Assembly (NCBI GenBank): GCA_038198445.1
Contig: JBBPZZ010000162.1
Coordinates: 1 to 7,895 of the forward strand
Origin: JACDDK01 sp038198445
GTDB taxonomy: Bacteria; Actinomycetota; Rubrobacteria; Rubrobacterales; Rubrobacteraceae
DNA: 7,895 bases
Direction: 5' to 3'
Part shown: one piece after another, positions 1 through 5,569 of the stretch
Position numbering within the stretch: the first letter of the stretch is position 1
How the letters are laid out: each line of letters begins with the position of its first letter
Notes under the pieces: generated by a model
The model's database searches: none
What the model saw: the letters and a program-made list of their open reading frames with translations, nothing else
What the model was told of the DNA's origin: nothing
Position numbers and translations under genes: made by a program

Positions 1-94
1 AGATACCAAGGAACTCCGCGATCTCCCTCCTTGGGATGCCACGTTCCACGGCGGCGAGCACCTTCAGTCTGAGGTCCTTTGAGTATGCGTTCAT
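1..94 (-). CDS. IS630-family transposase, N-terminal fragment (rest outside window)
   Basis: The reverse strand from an ATG at 94 to the window edge encodes about 31 residues, beginning MNAYSKDLRLKVLAAVERG and continuing with IPRREIAEFLGI. This is the characteristic opening of IS630-type transposases: a short basic start followed by a helix-turn-helix that binds the element's ends. The DDE catalytic domain would lie to the left of the window, so intactness cannot be judged. The reading frame points away from the cold-shock gene. Family assignment rests on this N-terminal motif alone, but the motif is distinctive. Confidence 0.75.
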   Translation of the reverse strand, partial: MNAYSKDLRLKVLAAVERGIPRREIAEFLGI

Positions 95-139
95 GCTACA
101 TAGTGTCGCTGCCTTGCAGTTACTTTGCAAACCGCTCTA
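1..139 (-). mobile_element. Right-hand end of an IS630-type insertion sequence
   Basis: The transposase start at 94 is followed by about 43 non-coding bases before the stop codon of the cold-shock gene. Read on the minus strand, the presumed element edge is TA-GAGCGGTTTGCAAAGTAA. IS630/Tc1-type elements insert at TA and duplicate it. The only TA that fits the gene boundary is at 138-139, inside the neighbour's TAG stop codon. The opposite terminal repeat lies outside the window, so the exact edge is inferred. Confidence 0.5.
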
Positions 140-826
140 ATCCACTAGCCGGACACTACGCGCATTCGGACCCCGGTCGTTCTGCCCGACCTCATACTCG
201 ACTTCGCTATTCGGGCTCAGGGCGGCGGGGTCTCCCTGGACCTCGGAGTGGTGGACGAAGAGGTCCTCTTTGGTCGGACGGACGAGGAACCCGTAGCCCT
301 TCTCTGGATCGAACCACTTTACCCGGCCCTGCTCGCGCGCGCGCGTGTCGGTCTCGGCCGGAACCTCCGTGGGATCGGCCGAGCCATTTTCCCCAACGGC
401 CGCGGACTCTACAACAGCTGGCATCGCAAGCTGTTCGATGCCAGAGGAGCCGTTATCCGCCGAGTCCATGGAGTCTGACTGCATGTCGATCTCAAGGACT
501 ATAGAGTCTTCAGCTACCTTTACGATCACCGCGTCTACCCCGGCCCAGTATTCTTTCCAGATGGGGTCTTCGGCTATCGCGGGATCCAACCAAAGGCCCC
601 AGCCATCACGCTCGCCGTGGTCGAGGACGCCCTCGAAGGTACTCTCCGGCTCGCGTCCACTTTTCTCGCGGCGATATATGTCATTGCGGCTGCGGAAAGA
701 CTGTACCGAGGATGCGCTGGTCCCGAGAGCATTAGCAATCCAGTCATCGGTCTTACCCGCATCCACCCACTCGCGGATCTCCGTCATGTGCGGCTTTAGC
801 GCAATGCGTTTCTTTGAATCTGCCAT
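137..826 (-). CDS. Cold-shock-domain protein with N-terminal helix-turn-helix
   Basis: This 229-residue protein has at least three parts. Residues about 12-52 look like a homeodomain-type helix-turn-helix (AGKTDDWIANALGTSASSVQ), followed by a basic RSRNDIYRR stretch. Residues about 63-113 form a tryptophan-rich, apparently folded segment I cannot name. Residues 115-165 are an acidic, serine- and alanine-rich linker. Residues 167-229 are a complete cold-shock domain with GRVKWF, RNP1 KGYGFL (176-181) and RNP2 LFVHHS (189-194), which bind single-stranded RNA or DNA. Ordinary Csp proteins are about 65-70 residues, so this is a fusion. The ATG has AAGGAG at 838-843. The IS element abuts the stop codon, but the cold-shock domain itself looks complete. 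The likely role is nucleic-acid binding or regulation; the target is unknown. Confidence 0.85.
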   Translation of the reverse strand: MADSKKRIALKPHMTEIREWVDAGKTDDWIANALGTSASSVQSFRSRNDIYRREKSGREPESTFEGVLDHGERDGWGLWLDPAIAEDPIWKEYWAGVDAVIVKVAEDSIVLEIDMQSDSMDSADNGSSGIEQLAMPAVVESAAVGENGSADPTEVPAETDTRAREQGRVKWFDPEKGYGFLVRPTKEDLFVHHSEVQGDPAALSPNSEVEYEVGQNDRGPNARSVRLVD

Positions 827-873
827 TGTTCCCGCTGCTCCTTATTTACCTCTTGGCGAAACCCATCCCCGGC

Positions 874-902
874 TTGATAAGGTGTTGATACGCCTGATCC
901 AA
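874..902 (-). promoter_or_regulatory. Weak candidate promoter for the cold-shock gene
   Basis: On the minus strand TTGGAT (902-897) is separated by 17 bases from TATCAA (879-874), about 50 bases upstream of the ATG. The matches to the -35 and -10 consensus are 3/6 and 4/6. The plus strand shows TTGATA twice, at 874-879 and 885-890, an 11-base period that could be a protein site. The rest of the 148-base gap (827-974) shows nothing else convincing. Confidence 0.25.
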
Positions 903-974
903 TGAACTTTTGGTGATCTCGACAGGCATTCTATCATCTTGTCTGTCCTCGCGGTTACGCTGTTTGGGGAAAAC

Positions 975-1979
975 CTATGCCTTTTCGCTCGCCTCTTCCT
1001 CTTCTGGGCTGGCGGAGGTCCCAGGCGCATCGTCTTGTCCGGATTCCGGGGCGGCGGGCTTCTTGGCTTCGGCGGTTTCTTGGGGAACGCCTGGCGTATC
1101 TTTTGCCTGCGGGTCCTGAACCCGCGTAGGCTCCTCGCCTTTACCCGCATCGCCGCGAGCGGTGCGACGGGCGGCCCGATCCTCGGGCTTCGGCCTCCGC
1201 AAGGTCTCTTCCTCTGCGGGAGACTCTCCCGTCGCAACCTCCTCCGGCTGCTCGGTCTCGTTGAGGTTGCGGGGGGGCTCCGGGAAATCCGTGAAGTCCT
1301 CACGGGCCAAATGTTCCAGCATCTCGCCGGCTACCGGAGCCGGCAGGTCAAGGTAGATCGCCAGGTTCTCCGCGCGCGCCAGCACGTCGTATTCATCGCC
1401 CACCTCGAAACCGAGAGCCCTAAGCGCCCGCGCCACACCCTCCGACGGAACGAGTGTGTCGCCGCCTGCGGAAACGCGGAGGAACTGTACGAGTTGAAGG
1501 TCCAATCCGCCCACGACGCCGACGACCGGCTCCGTCTCGTAGATCCGCCGCCGGATGAACAGCCGCGTGTCGTAGGAGTCCGCCCATCGCTTGAGGACCT
1601 CCCGCTCACTGACGTAGTTGTACTGGGCGACCCGGTGCTGAAACTGTCCGAGCAGGCGCCCGGTAAGGACTCGCAAGCTCTCATCACCGAAGAACCACTC
1701 GATCCCCTCGACGTTCAGGATCCCGCTCACGCGCGGTATGGTGAGAGGTTCTTCCTCGTCTTCCCACGTCTCCTGAAACGTCCGCACCAGCTCACGGACC
1801 TCGTCGAGAGGCTTGCCGCTCTTCATCAGGGCGGCCTCGTAGATCACAAGCGCAGCCGTCTCGTGCTCGCGGGAGATATCATCCACCCTTCGGGCCGCCC
1901 ACTCCAGCCTCCGGTCGTAGTCTTCCAGGTTTTTTATCTTCCAGGCCGCCTCGACAGCCCGCTCGGCAAGCTCAACCAC
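975..1979 (-). CDS. Uncharacterised protein, possible HhH-GPD-like fold with long disordered acidic tail
   Basis: The protein has 334 residues and I do not recognise it as a named family. Residues 1-230 are helical and look folded. Residues 232-334 are a low-complexity tail rich in Glu, Pro, Ala and Lys. The stretch at about 151-190 (PVVGVVGGLDLQLVQFLRVS, then AGGDTLVPSEGVARALRALG) resembles the hairpin-helix, Asp loop and helix of HhH-GPD DNA glycosylases. The catalytic Lys and the Asp of the VDTH-type motif are not evident, which suggests a binding or non-enzymatic member. That relationship is inference. The GTG start is supported by AAGGAG at 1985-1990, five bases upstream. A 370-codon antisense frame covers the same DNA but is judged spurious. 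The HARE-HTH gene lies 55 bases upstream in the same direction. Confidence 0.75.
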   Translation of the reverse strand: MVELAERAVEAAWKIKNLEDYDRRLEWAARRVDDISREHETAALVIYEAALMKSGKPLDEVRELVRTFQETWEDEEEPLTIPRVSGILNVEGIEWFFGDESLRVLTGRLLGQFQHRVAQYNYVSEREVLKRWADSYDTRLFIRRRIYETEPVVGVVGGLDLQLVQFLRVSAGGDTLVPSEGVARALRALGFEVGDEYDVLARAENLAIYLDLPAPVAGEMLEHLAREDFTDFPEPPRNLNETEQPEEVATGESPAEEETLRRPKPEDRAARRTARGDAGKGEEPTRVQDPQAKDTPGVPQETAEAKKPAAPESGQDDAPGTSASPEEEEASEKA

Positions 1980-2034
1980 GCGAACTCCTTACTGGGTTAT
2001 GACTTGGTCTCTCAGCTATTCAATATACAGCATC

Positions 2035-2259
2035 TCAAGTTATTTCCTTGAGCCCGTACACTCCCGGAGCCGTCTGAATAAACAAGCTCTCCGGGTTGTC
2101 GCGCACATCCACCGAGAGGCGGGCGCGCATGGTGTTCTGCGGTGTATGACCGGCGCTCTGCAAATATCCGGACTCTAGCGCGATCTCCGTGATGTCCGTG
2201 TAGTGCAGGGGATGTCCTATCTCCCGGAGAACATCTCTCGCGGCGCCCACGAAGCTCAA
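2035..2259 (-). CDS. Stand-alone HARE-HTH domain protein
   Basis: This 74-residue protein is almost entirely one HARE-HTH winged-helix domain (HB1/ASXL/restriction endonuclease HTH). The evidence is the opening SFVGAARDVLREIGHPLHYT, the DITEIAL helix, the TPQNTMRARLS recognition-helix region, and the wing ending LFIQTAPGVYGL. In known proteins the domain is usually fused to restriction, modification, repair or transcription proteins, including the RNA polymerase delta subunit, where it contacts DNA or protein. Here it stands alone. The start is a TTG with only a weak GGCAGAG site. It lies 10 bases after the pheA stop, so translational coupling to pheA is likely. A GTG three codons later is the alternative start but has no better ribosome site. 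Confidence 0.85.
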   Translation of the reverse strand: MSFVGAARDVLREIGHPLHYTDITEIALESGYLQSAGHTPQNTMRARLSVDVRDNPESLFIQTAPGVYGLKEIT

Positions 2260-2269
2260 AACTCTGCCG

Positions 2270-3379
2270 TTACCCCGCGACCTCCGCCGAGACCTCCGGG
2301 TAGGCCCCGATCAGACTGACGTAAGGACAATGTTCCTCCAGAGCTTCGAGCGCCCGCTTGACCCGGTCCTCCTCGGGATGTCCCTGGAAGTCCGCAAAGA
2401 ACACGTAGGTCCACGCCCTCTTGCGGCTGGGACGACTCTCGATGCGCGTCAGATTGATCCCCACATCGGAAAACGCCGAGAGCGCGTCTTTCAACACCCC
2501 CGGACGGTCCTTGACCGAAAACACGACGCTGGTTTTATCCTTCCCGGTTCGATCCGCCCAGGCCCTGCCAAGTACGATGAACCGGGTCGCGTTGGCGCGG
2601 GCATCCTGTATGTTGCGCGCCAGCACGTTCAGCCCGTGCGCCTCCGAGGCCAGCACGCTCCCAACCGCCGCGATGCCCGGCTCTTCGGCCGCGCGCCGCG
2701 CGGCCTCGGCGGTGGACTCGACCTCGTCCTGCGTCGCGTTCGGCAGCTCCCGGCGCAGCCAGGTCCCCGCTTGCGCCAGCGCCATCGGATGCGAAAGTAC
2801 GGCCGAGATTCGCTCGAGTGAAGGTTCCGTGGAGAGCAAGTTCTGCGAGATAGGCAGGTAGACCTCACCACAAATTCTGAGGGGGCTGTTCATCAACTCA
2901 TCCAGAGTGTGCGTAACAGCGCCCTCCATCGAGTTCTCGACCGGGACGACGCCATGCTCCGCCTCCCCGCGCTCTACCCTCGCGAACACCTCCGCCACGG
3001 TCGTCTGGGGTTCGAGCTCGACGCTCGTGCCAAAGGAGCGCCGGGCGGCCTCGTGGGTGAAGGTAGACTCCGGACCCAGATAGGCTACCTTCAGACGCGC
3101 TTCGAGGGAGATGGAGCTTGAAATTATCTCGCGGAAGACCGCTTCGAGGCCCTGGCTGGGAAAGTCTCCGTCGCTGAGACTCGCCACCCGGTCGAGCACC
3201 GCACGCTCGCGTGCGGGAGCGTAGGTATCGAGACCACGTTCGTGTTTTATCTCCCCGATCCGGTGCGCGAGACGCGCCCTCTCATCGAGCAGCCGGACTA
3301 TCTCCTCGTCTACCGCATCTATGCCTTCCCTAAGTTTCCTCATCTCATCCGGACCCGGTCCCCGATCTTTAGCAAGCAT
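2270..3379 (-). CDS. pheA: Bifunctional chorismate mutase / prephenate dehydratase (P-protein)
   Basis: This cytoplasmic enzyme converts chorismate to prephenate and then to phenylpyruvate, the committed branch to phenylalanine. Residues 14-95 are an AroQ-type chorismate mutase; R17, R34, K45 and R57 line up with E. coli R11, R28, K39 and R51, while the position of E. coli D48 is Ala. Residues 97-270 are prephenate dehydratase, with YLGPESTFTHEAA, VPVENSMEG and the catalytic NATRF (263-267). The usual HPQALAQ is HPMALAQ here. Residues 283-361 are an ACT domain with PGVL (293-296) and ESRP (314-317), the phenylalanine feedback site. At 369 residues the length is normal for a P-protein. GGAG at 3387-3390 supports the ATG; an ATG at codon 13 is the alternative start. 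A T-box-like leader lies upstream. Confidence 0.96.
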   Translation of the reverse strand: MLAKDRGPGPDEMRKLREGIDAVDEEIVRLLDERARLAHRIGEIKHERGLDTYAPARERAVLDRVASLSDGDFPSQGLEAVFREIISSSISLEARLKVAYLGPESTFTHEAARRSFGTSVELEPQTTVAEVFARVERGEAEHGVVPVENSMEGAVTHTLDELMNSPLRICGEVYLPISQNLLSTEPSLERISAVLSHPMALAQAGTWLRRELPNATQDEVESTAEAARRAAEEPGIAAVGSVLASEAHGLNVLARNIQDARANATRFIVLGRAWADRTGKDKTSVVFSVKDRPGVLKDALSAFSDVGINLTRIESRPSRKRAWTYVFFADFQGHPEEDRVKRALEALEEHCPYVSLIGAYPEVSAEVAG

Positions 3380-3431
3380 GACGACGCTCCACGCAATTGG
3401 TTGCTTCTGGTTGAATGTTGTCGCGGTTCAT
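3369..3431 (-). CDS. Possible 20-codon upstream ORF overlapping the pheA start
   Basis: An ATG at 3431 opens a 20-residue frame (starting MNRDNIQPEA, ending RRHAC). Its TAA stop at 3371-3369 lies inside pheA codons 3-4, in another frame. The ribosome site GGAGGG (3448-3443) is strong but 11 bases from the ATG, slightly long. The peptide has no run of Phe codons, so it is not a classical attenuator peptide. It may couple translation of pheA to the leader, or it may be chance. Confidence 0.35.
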   Translation of the reverse strand: MNRDNIQPEATNCVERRHAC

Positions 3432-3477
3432 AGCTGGCGCAGCCCTCCGTCGTGATGTTCTGGCGGTTGTTCTAGCT

Positions 3478-3584
3478 GAGGAGAAACGCGGTCCCGCACG
3501 CGGTGCCACGCTCCTCCCGGATAAATCGCCGGGCGCTCGCGGAAACACCGATACATGGTACCGTCAGTGAGCTGTTCATGGTCG
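3478..3584 (-). promoter_or_regulatory. T-box-like riboswitch leader of pheA, probably translational type
   Basis: The minus-strand leader contains TGGCACCGCG (3508-3499), an exact match to the T-box core UGGNACCGCG. It sits in the expected antiterminator-like fold. Helix A1 is GAGGAG (3516-3511) with CTCCTC (3483-3478). The bulge carries TGGCACC. Helix A2 is CGCG (3502-3499) with CGCG (3490-3487). Directly upstream is a stem III-like hairpin, CCCGG/CCGGG (3533-3529, 3520-3516). Further upstream is a short stem, CACTGA/TCGGTG (3569-3564, 3551-3546), that could be an ultrashort stem I; TTC (3544-3542), a Phe codon, follows it. No U-tract follows, so control is probably at translation: TTCTCC (3485-3480) can instead pair with GGAGGG at 3448-3443. 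The specifier and partner tRNA are unproven. Confidence 0.62.
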
Positions 3585-3589
3585 ACTAA

Positions 3590-3617
3590 AGTATCAGACT
3601 CAGGCTGCTTGTGTCAA
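3590..3617 (-). promoter_or_regulatory. Promoter for the pheA leader
   Basis: On the minus strand a perfect TTGACA (3617-3612) begins 14 bases after the uppP stop. The -10 is either GATACT (3595-3590, 16-base spacer) or TACTTT (3593-3588, 18-base spacer). Transcription would start near 3582, giving a leader of about 200 bases before the pheA ATG. This suggests pheA is not simply read through from uppP. Confidence 0.6.
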
Positions 3618-3631
3618 AGGTTTCGCGGACC

Positions 3632-4450
3632 TTACAGCAGGAGCAGTAGGACTACGACCAGGGCCGCGACCGCGAAACGGTAGTAAGCGAAGGCGCGGAG
3701 GCTGTGGTTGGCGATATAGCCGAGGAAGAACCTGATCGCCAGGTATCCGACGACCGCCGAGGTAATAAACCCGGCCCCGAAGAGGACCAGTTCCGAACCG
3801 TTCAACCCCTCCGAAACCACCTTGCCAAGCTGCAGGATACCGGCACCCGCTATGATCGGCACGCTCATCAGGAAAGAGAAGCGGGCCGCTTCCTCACGCC
3901 GCAGTCCGAGAAACAGACCTAGTGTAATGGTTGCACCGGAGCGCGAGACACCGGGGAAAAGCGCGGTCGCCTGCGCCACCCCTATCCCCAGGGCTTCTCC
4001 AAAGCCGAGCTTGGAGGCTTGACGGCTCCTGCGGCCAACTCCCTCCGCCACGATGAAAAGCGCACCGACGACCGCGAGGTTGAAGGCCACGATCCAGGGA
4101 CTACGCACAGCAGTCTCGAAAAAACTCTCGAAAAAATAGCCAATGATCGCGGCGGGCACGGACGCGGCTATCAGCAAGTAGGCCAATCGCTGGTCTGGGT
4201 CGGCCATATCGCGATGCGTGAAAGAACCCAGGAAGGCGAAGGCCATCCTCAGCAAGTCGCGCCAGAAGAAAGACACTACCGCAAGCAGAGTACCCATGTG
4301 CAGCGCCACGTCGAAAGACAGCCCGAACCGGCTCTGGTCCACTCCCAAAAAATACTGGGCGAGCAACAAATGCCCGGAGCTGGAGACCGGTAGAAACTCC
4401 GTAAGCCCCTGCACGACACCAAGAAATATAGCCTCCAGCAACTGCAGCAC
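3632..4450 (-). CDS. uppP: Undecaprenyl-diphosphatase (BacA/UppP family)
   Basis: This integral membrane enzyme hydrolyses undecaprenyl diphosphate to the monophosphate, recycling the lipid carrier for peptidoglycan and other wall polymers; it can also confer bacitracin resistance. The two family signatures are present: QGLTEFLPVSSSGH (14-27) with E18 and H27, and PGVSRSGATITLG (166-178) with R170. D48 and H51 lie in the conserved FDVALHMGT helix. The first Glu of the E/QxxxE motif is Gln here, a common natural variant. Several hydrophobic segments are spread through the 272 residues, and the C-terminus is a hydrophobic run (AALVVVLLLLL). The GTG start has AAGAGG at 4465-4460, nine bases upstream. 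The gene lies 87 bases after the Crp/Fnr gene on the same strand. Confidence 0.96.
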   Translation of the reverse strand: MLQLLEAIFLGVVQGLTEFLPVSSSGHLLLAQYFLGVDQSRFGLSFDVALHMGTLLAVVSFFWRDLLRMAFAFLGSFTHRDMADPDQRLAYLLIAASVPAAIIGYFFESFFETAVRSPWIVAFNLAVVGALFIVAEGVGRRSRQASKLGFGEALGIGVAQATALFPGVSRSGATITLGLFLGLRREEAARFSFLMSVPIIAGAGILQLGKVVSEGLNGSELVLFGAGFITSAVVGYLAIRFFLGYIANHSLRAFAYYRFAVAALVVVLLLLL

Positions 4451-4491
4451 GCGTACCGTCCTCTTATTCGGTTGCTATTACAGCCCGCACA

Positions 4492-4505
4492 CTATTGCAA
4501 AATAG
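4492..4505. repeat. Small inverted repeat upstream of uppP
   Basis: CTATT (4492-4496) and AATAG (4501-4505) form a perfect 5-base inverted repeat around GCAA. It lies in the 87-base gap between the Crp/Fnr gene and uppP. It is too weak and lacks a U-tract for a terminator; it could be an operator half-site pair or chance. Confidence 0.25.
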
Positions 4506-4537
4506 CTGTCGCATGTCATCAGATTTGAGGCGTCCAA

Positions 4538-5254
4538 TCAAGGCCGGCTCAGGAGAGCCAGGGCTTGTGAGTCCTTTAGCGTTATACGTCCCGCCTCGAT
4601 CTCTATTATGTCTCGTTGCCGCAGTTCGTTCAGGACTTTCGTGACCGACTCGCGTGTCGAGGCCACCATCGCCGCGAGATCCTGGTGGGTGAGCCGCAGC
4701 TCTATAACTATCTCTCCATCCCCGCTCCGCTCGCCGAACTTTTGGGCCAGGATCGGGAGCAAGTTGGCGAGGCGCACCTCGGTCTCCCGCGGGAGGAGGC
4801 ACCTTATCAGCTCTTCATACTGCACGAGACGAAGTTCCAGCAACGTCATGATCTTGAACGCTACCCGAGGCTCCTGACGAACCGCCCGCTCGACGAATAT
4901 TTTGGGCACTTTCGTGACCTTACACTCCGTTACGGCCTCAGCGTAGGCTAATTGCCGGGCTTCGCCGGCGAAGGCCAGATGTCCAAATACGTCCCACGAC
5001 CTCAGCAAGCGAAGCGTAGCCTGCTTGCTGCCCGAATACGGACGGAATAGCTTCACTACGCCCGACATGAGAACGTACAGAGCGTCTCCATACTCACCCT
5101 CGCGGTAGACTGCGTCTCCCGGTTGATAGATGCGATCCGCGGTGGCGATACCCAAATCTCCTAGCAGTTGCAACAAGGAACGGCACTCTTGCTCTTGAAG
5201 CTTTGTATACTCTGTGGAAGAGATTTCAATATCCATCCGCGCAACCATCCGCAT
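4538..5254 (-). CDS. Crp/Fnr-family transcriptional regulator
   Basis: The protein has 238 residues. Residues about 37-125 form the cyclic-nucleotide-type beta-roll, with PGDAVYREGEYGDALYVLMSG (45-65) as the core. A long dimerisation helix spans about 128-155. The winged helix is at about 160-230, with LTHQDLAAMVASTRESVTKV (188-207) as the helix-turn-helix. The phosphate-binding loop (FGHLAFAGEARQLAYAEA) lacks the Arg-Ser pair of E. coli CRP, so cAMP binding is not supported. No N-terminal Fnr-type cysteine cluster is present. The ligand is therefore unknown. Possible ATG starts are at codons 1, 3 and 7; only a weak AGG precedes the first. The divergent small membrane gene shares its upstream region and is an obvious candidate target. 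Confidence 0.9.
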   Translation of the reverse strand: MRMVARMDIEISSTEYTKLQEQECRSLLQLLGDLGIATADRIYQPGDAVYREGEYGDALYVLMSGVVKLFRPYSGSKQATLRLLRSWDVFGHLAFAGEARQLAYAEAVTECKVTKVPKIFVERAVRQEPRVAFKIMTLLELRLVQYEELIRCLLPRETEVRLANLLPILAQKFGERSGDGEIVIELRLTHQDLAAMVASTRESVTKVLNELRQRDIIEIEAGRITLKDSQALALLSRP

Positions 5255-5302
5255 CTTAGAGACCTGACACCGTGCTGATCTTGCCCCCTGGTTACAGGAG
5301 GA

Positions 5303-5326
5303 TGCTACACGTTGCTACATTGTACA
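5303..5326. repeat. Direct repeat plus palindrome between divergent genes, candidate operator
   Basis: TGCTACA occurs at 5303-5309 and again at 5313-5319, spaced by exactly one helical turn (10 bases). The palindrome TGTACA follows at 5321-5326. The cluster lies 49 bases upstream of the Crp/Fnr ATG and about 95 bases upstream of the small membrane protein. On the minus strand TACAAT and CATAAT here resemble -10 boxes, but no good -35 was found. Confidence 0.4.
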
Positions 5327-5351
5327 TTATGCGGCCACGCAAGGCGGCCGA

Positions 5352-5368
5352 GGGCAGGCGACGTGCCC
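5352..5368 (+). repeat. Inverted repeat upstream of the small membrane protein gene
   Basis: GGGCA (5352-5356) and TGCCC (5364-5368) form a 5-base stem with a 7-base loop, about 50 bases before the GTG at 5420. It has no U-tract. It could be a structure in the 5' leader or a protein site, or simply reflect high GC. Confidence 0.2.
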
Positions 5369-5419
5369 GCCGGATTGAGATAGACTTGTGGTGCGAGAGG
5401 TTCCGAGAGAGGAGTAAAA

Positions 5420-5569
5420 GTGCGGGAAAGAATAGTCTTTAGTCTCATGGTGTTCATCCTGATTATGCTCTTCGCGATCCTGTTCTACGTACTAGGGAAA
5501 GGCGAATACCAGGCAACAGCAGATCCCTGGTATCAGCCGGTAGCCTCGTCTACCCTGACCGGAACCTAG
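5420..5569 (+). CDS. Small single-span membrane protein, 49 residues
   Basis: A GTG start is preceded five bases upstream by an excellent AGGAG (5410-5414). The product begins MRERIVFSLM, followed by a hydrophobic span at about residues 5-26 (Ile, Val, Phe and Leu rich). A polar tail of about 23 residues then contains DPWYQP. The charged N-terminus predicts N-inside, C-outside topology. I recognise no family. The TAG stop (5567-5569) overlaps the stop of the convergent haem oxygenase gene in the four bases CTAG. The gene is divergent from the Crp/Fnr gene, which may control it. A clear promoter was not found. The ribosome site, hydrophobic span and clean termination make chance unlikely. Confidence 0.65.
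   Translation: MRERIVFSLMVFILIMLFAILFYVLGKGEYQATADPWYQPVASSTLTGT

Noticed and set aside
345..905. Plus-strand ORF of 186 codons opposite the cold-shock gene
   Set aside because: It is antisense to a gene with an unmistakable cold-shock domain, is Ser/Arg-rich and has no ribosome site.
939..2051. Long plus-strand ORF of 370 codons antisense to the 334-residue gene
   Set aside because: It has no ribosome site, low-complexity Arg/Leu/Gly-rich composition and no recognisable domain. The minus-strand frame has AAGGAG before GTG and protein-like composition in its first 230 residues. Long antisense frames are common in GC-rich DNA.
3449..3479. Intrinsic terminator after the T-box helix
   Set aside because: No strong GC hairpin followed by a U-tract is present, so a translational rather than transcriptional mechanism was preferred.
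4019..4393. Plus-strand ORF opposite uppP
   Set aside because: It is a shadow of a highly conserved membrane enzyme; its composition is His, Gln and Arg rich with no domain.
5255..5419. Classical two-fold CRP/FNR binding site (TGTGA or TTGAT half-sites) in the divergent region
   Set aside because: No such palindrome was found; only the TGCTACA direct repeat and TGTACA palindrome are visible.
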